Shown here one piece after another: positions 5,775 to 6,442 of a stretch of 6,442 bases of DNA; the stretch's first letter is position 1; the number at the start of each line of letters is the position of its first letter. Origin of the DNA: Nitrospinota bacterium (GTDB lineage: Bacteria > Nitrospinota > Nitrospinia > Nitrospinales > VA-1); the NCBI GenBank assembly GCA_002731985.1, contig PCCT01000019.1, positions 2,389 through 8,830 of the forward strand. The letters are read 5' to 3'. The notes beneath the pieces were generated by a model. It was not told the origin of the DNA, ran no database searches, and saw nothing but the letters and a program-made list of their open reading frames with translations. The position numbers were made by a program, and so were the translations under genes.

Positions 5775-6442
5775 ATGAATCGGAATAAAAACACGCAAAT
5801 AATTTATATTATTGTCATCGTTCTTTTGCTGGCTATGGTGTTTTTATATTTTTCCCGTCGCGTGCTTACTCCATTCTTTCTGGCCTTAGCTTTAGCGTAT
5901 TTGCTTGATCCGGTTACGGACCGCCTGGAGTCTTTGAAAATTTCCCGAACCGTCGCAGTTTTGATTTTGATGTTTGGTTTTTTCTTGCTTGTTCTTGGGG
6001 CCGGACTCCTGATTTTCCCAATGTTAAAACTTCAGGCGGAGCATTTGGTATATAACCTTCCCAACTACATTGCGGTGATTCAGGAGTGGATCCAGCCACT
6101 ACTTGGAATGGTTGGTGGCCTTGAGCCAGAGAAAATTCAGGGGATTCTTAATAAGGAATTTCTTAAGGCAGGTGAGCTACCACTGAAGGCAGTTTCGTCG
6201 GTGACTTCTTTTTTATGGGGGTCGATGACGGGTTTGTTCAATTTTATTTTACTCCTGGCCAGTCTGGTTATTATTCCGGTGGCGATGTTTTATTTACTGA
6301 GGGATTATGATTGGATCAATGAAAAATTGCTAAACCTTGTTCCCGGAAGACACAGGGAGCGAACCCTGGAGTTGATGAAGGAAATGGATGATGTCCTTGC
6401 GGGTTTTGTGAGAGGACAGTTGGTGGTGGGCCTTTCCATGGC
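5775..6442 (+). CDS. AI-2E family transporter (partial, 3' end beyond window)
   Basis: The frame is open from the ATG at 5775, three bases after the previous stop, to the right edge (222 complete codons). Hydrophobic segments lie at about residues 9-26, 30-45, 59-82 and 147-175, with a soluble helical stretch between (85-140), as in the AI-2E/PerM transporter family of inner-membrane proteins. LLDPVTDRLE (43-52), PVAMFYLLRDYD (168-179) and GFVRGQLVVG (210-219) are characteristic. The family includes TqsA (autoinducer-2 export) and Na+/H+ antiporters, so substrate cannot be assigned. No ribosome site is evident; coupling to the upstream gene is likely. About 130 residues, including the last membrane segments, are expected beyond the window. 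Confidence 0.9.
   Translation, partial: MNRNKNTQIIYIIVIVLLLAMVFLYFSRRVLTPFFLALALAYLLDPVTDRLESLKISRTVAVLILMFGFFLLVLGAGLLIFPMLKLQAEHLVYNLPNYIAVIQEWIQPLLGMVGGLEPEKIQGILNKEFLKAGELPLKAVSSVTSFLWGSMTGLFNFILLLASLVIIPVAMFYLLRDYDWINEKLLNLVPGRHRERTLELMKEMDDVLAGFVRGQLVVGLSM

Noticed and set aside
5541..6099. Minus-strand ORFs opposite the secreted protein and AI-2E genes
   Set aside because: Antisense to clear coding sequence, with no recognisable motifs or ribosome sites.

Overview
The window reads as ordinary chromosome from a Gram-negative bacterium of moderate G+C. Sec-type and membrane-anchored envelope proteins, and a housekeeping run of chromosome segregation and 23S rRNA modification genes, support this. 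The gene styles (a membrane-anchored TPR protein with a cupredoxin-like tail, an FmdB zinc ribbon, a double-length dCTP deaminase, an LPP20/FlgT-like secreted protein) would fit a deltaproteobacterium or a Nitrospinota-like lineage. That placement is a guess from protein character, not from any search. No transposase, phage gene, CRISPR array, tRNA or rRNA is visible.

Layout. Positions 1-1579 are read from the minus strand: an FmdB-family zinc-ribbon gene (1328-1579), then a TPR gene (1256 down to 1) that runs off the left edge. Positions 1580-1851 are a divergent control region. It has two facing promoter-like elements sharing one AT-rich -10 core (about 1621-1672), a GC-rich stretch with competing stems (1701-1741), and a near-perfect palindrome (1787-1808) just before the next gene. 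From 1852 everything is on the plus strand: the double-domain dCTP deaminase gene (1852-3030); a 239-base spacer with a striking 24-bp inverted repeat (3055-3129) and a possible 52-codon ORF (3090-3248); then scpB (3270-3938), rluB (3991-4782), a secreted LPP20/FlgT-like protein (4779-5771) and an AI-2E family membrane protein (5775 to the right edge).

How the genes fit together. scpB-rluB-secreted protein-AI-2E looks like one operon: gaps are 52 bases, a 4-base overlap and 3 bases. scpB and rluB are a common pair, but scpA, the usual partner in front of scpB, is absent from the visible upstream sequence. The deaminase feeds dUMP/dTTP synthesis and is separated from scpB by the inverted repeat. 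Strong Shine-Dalgarno sites are rare: the zinc-ribbon gene has a clear one, while rluB and the two genes after it have little, consistent with translational coupling.

I see no convincing undescribed multi-gene system. The points most worth a second look are non-coding (the pseudo-symmetric divergent promoter and the long inverted repeat before scpB), together with the two envelope proteins of unknown function.
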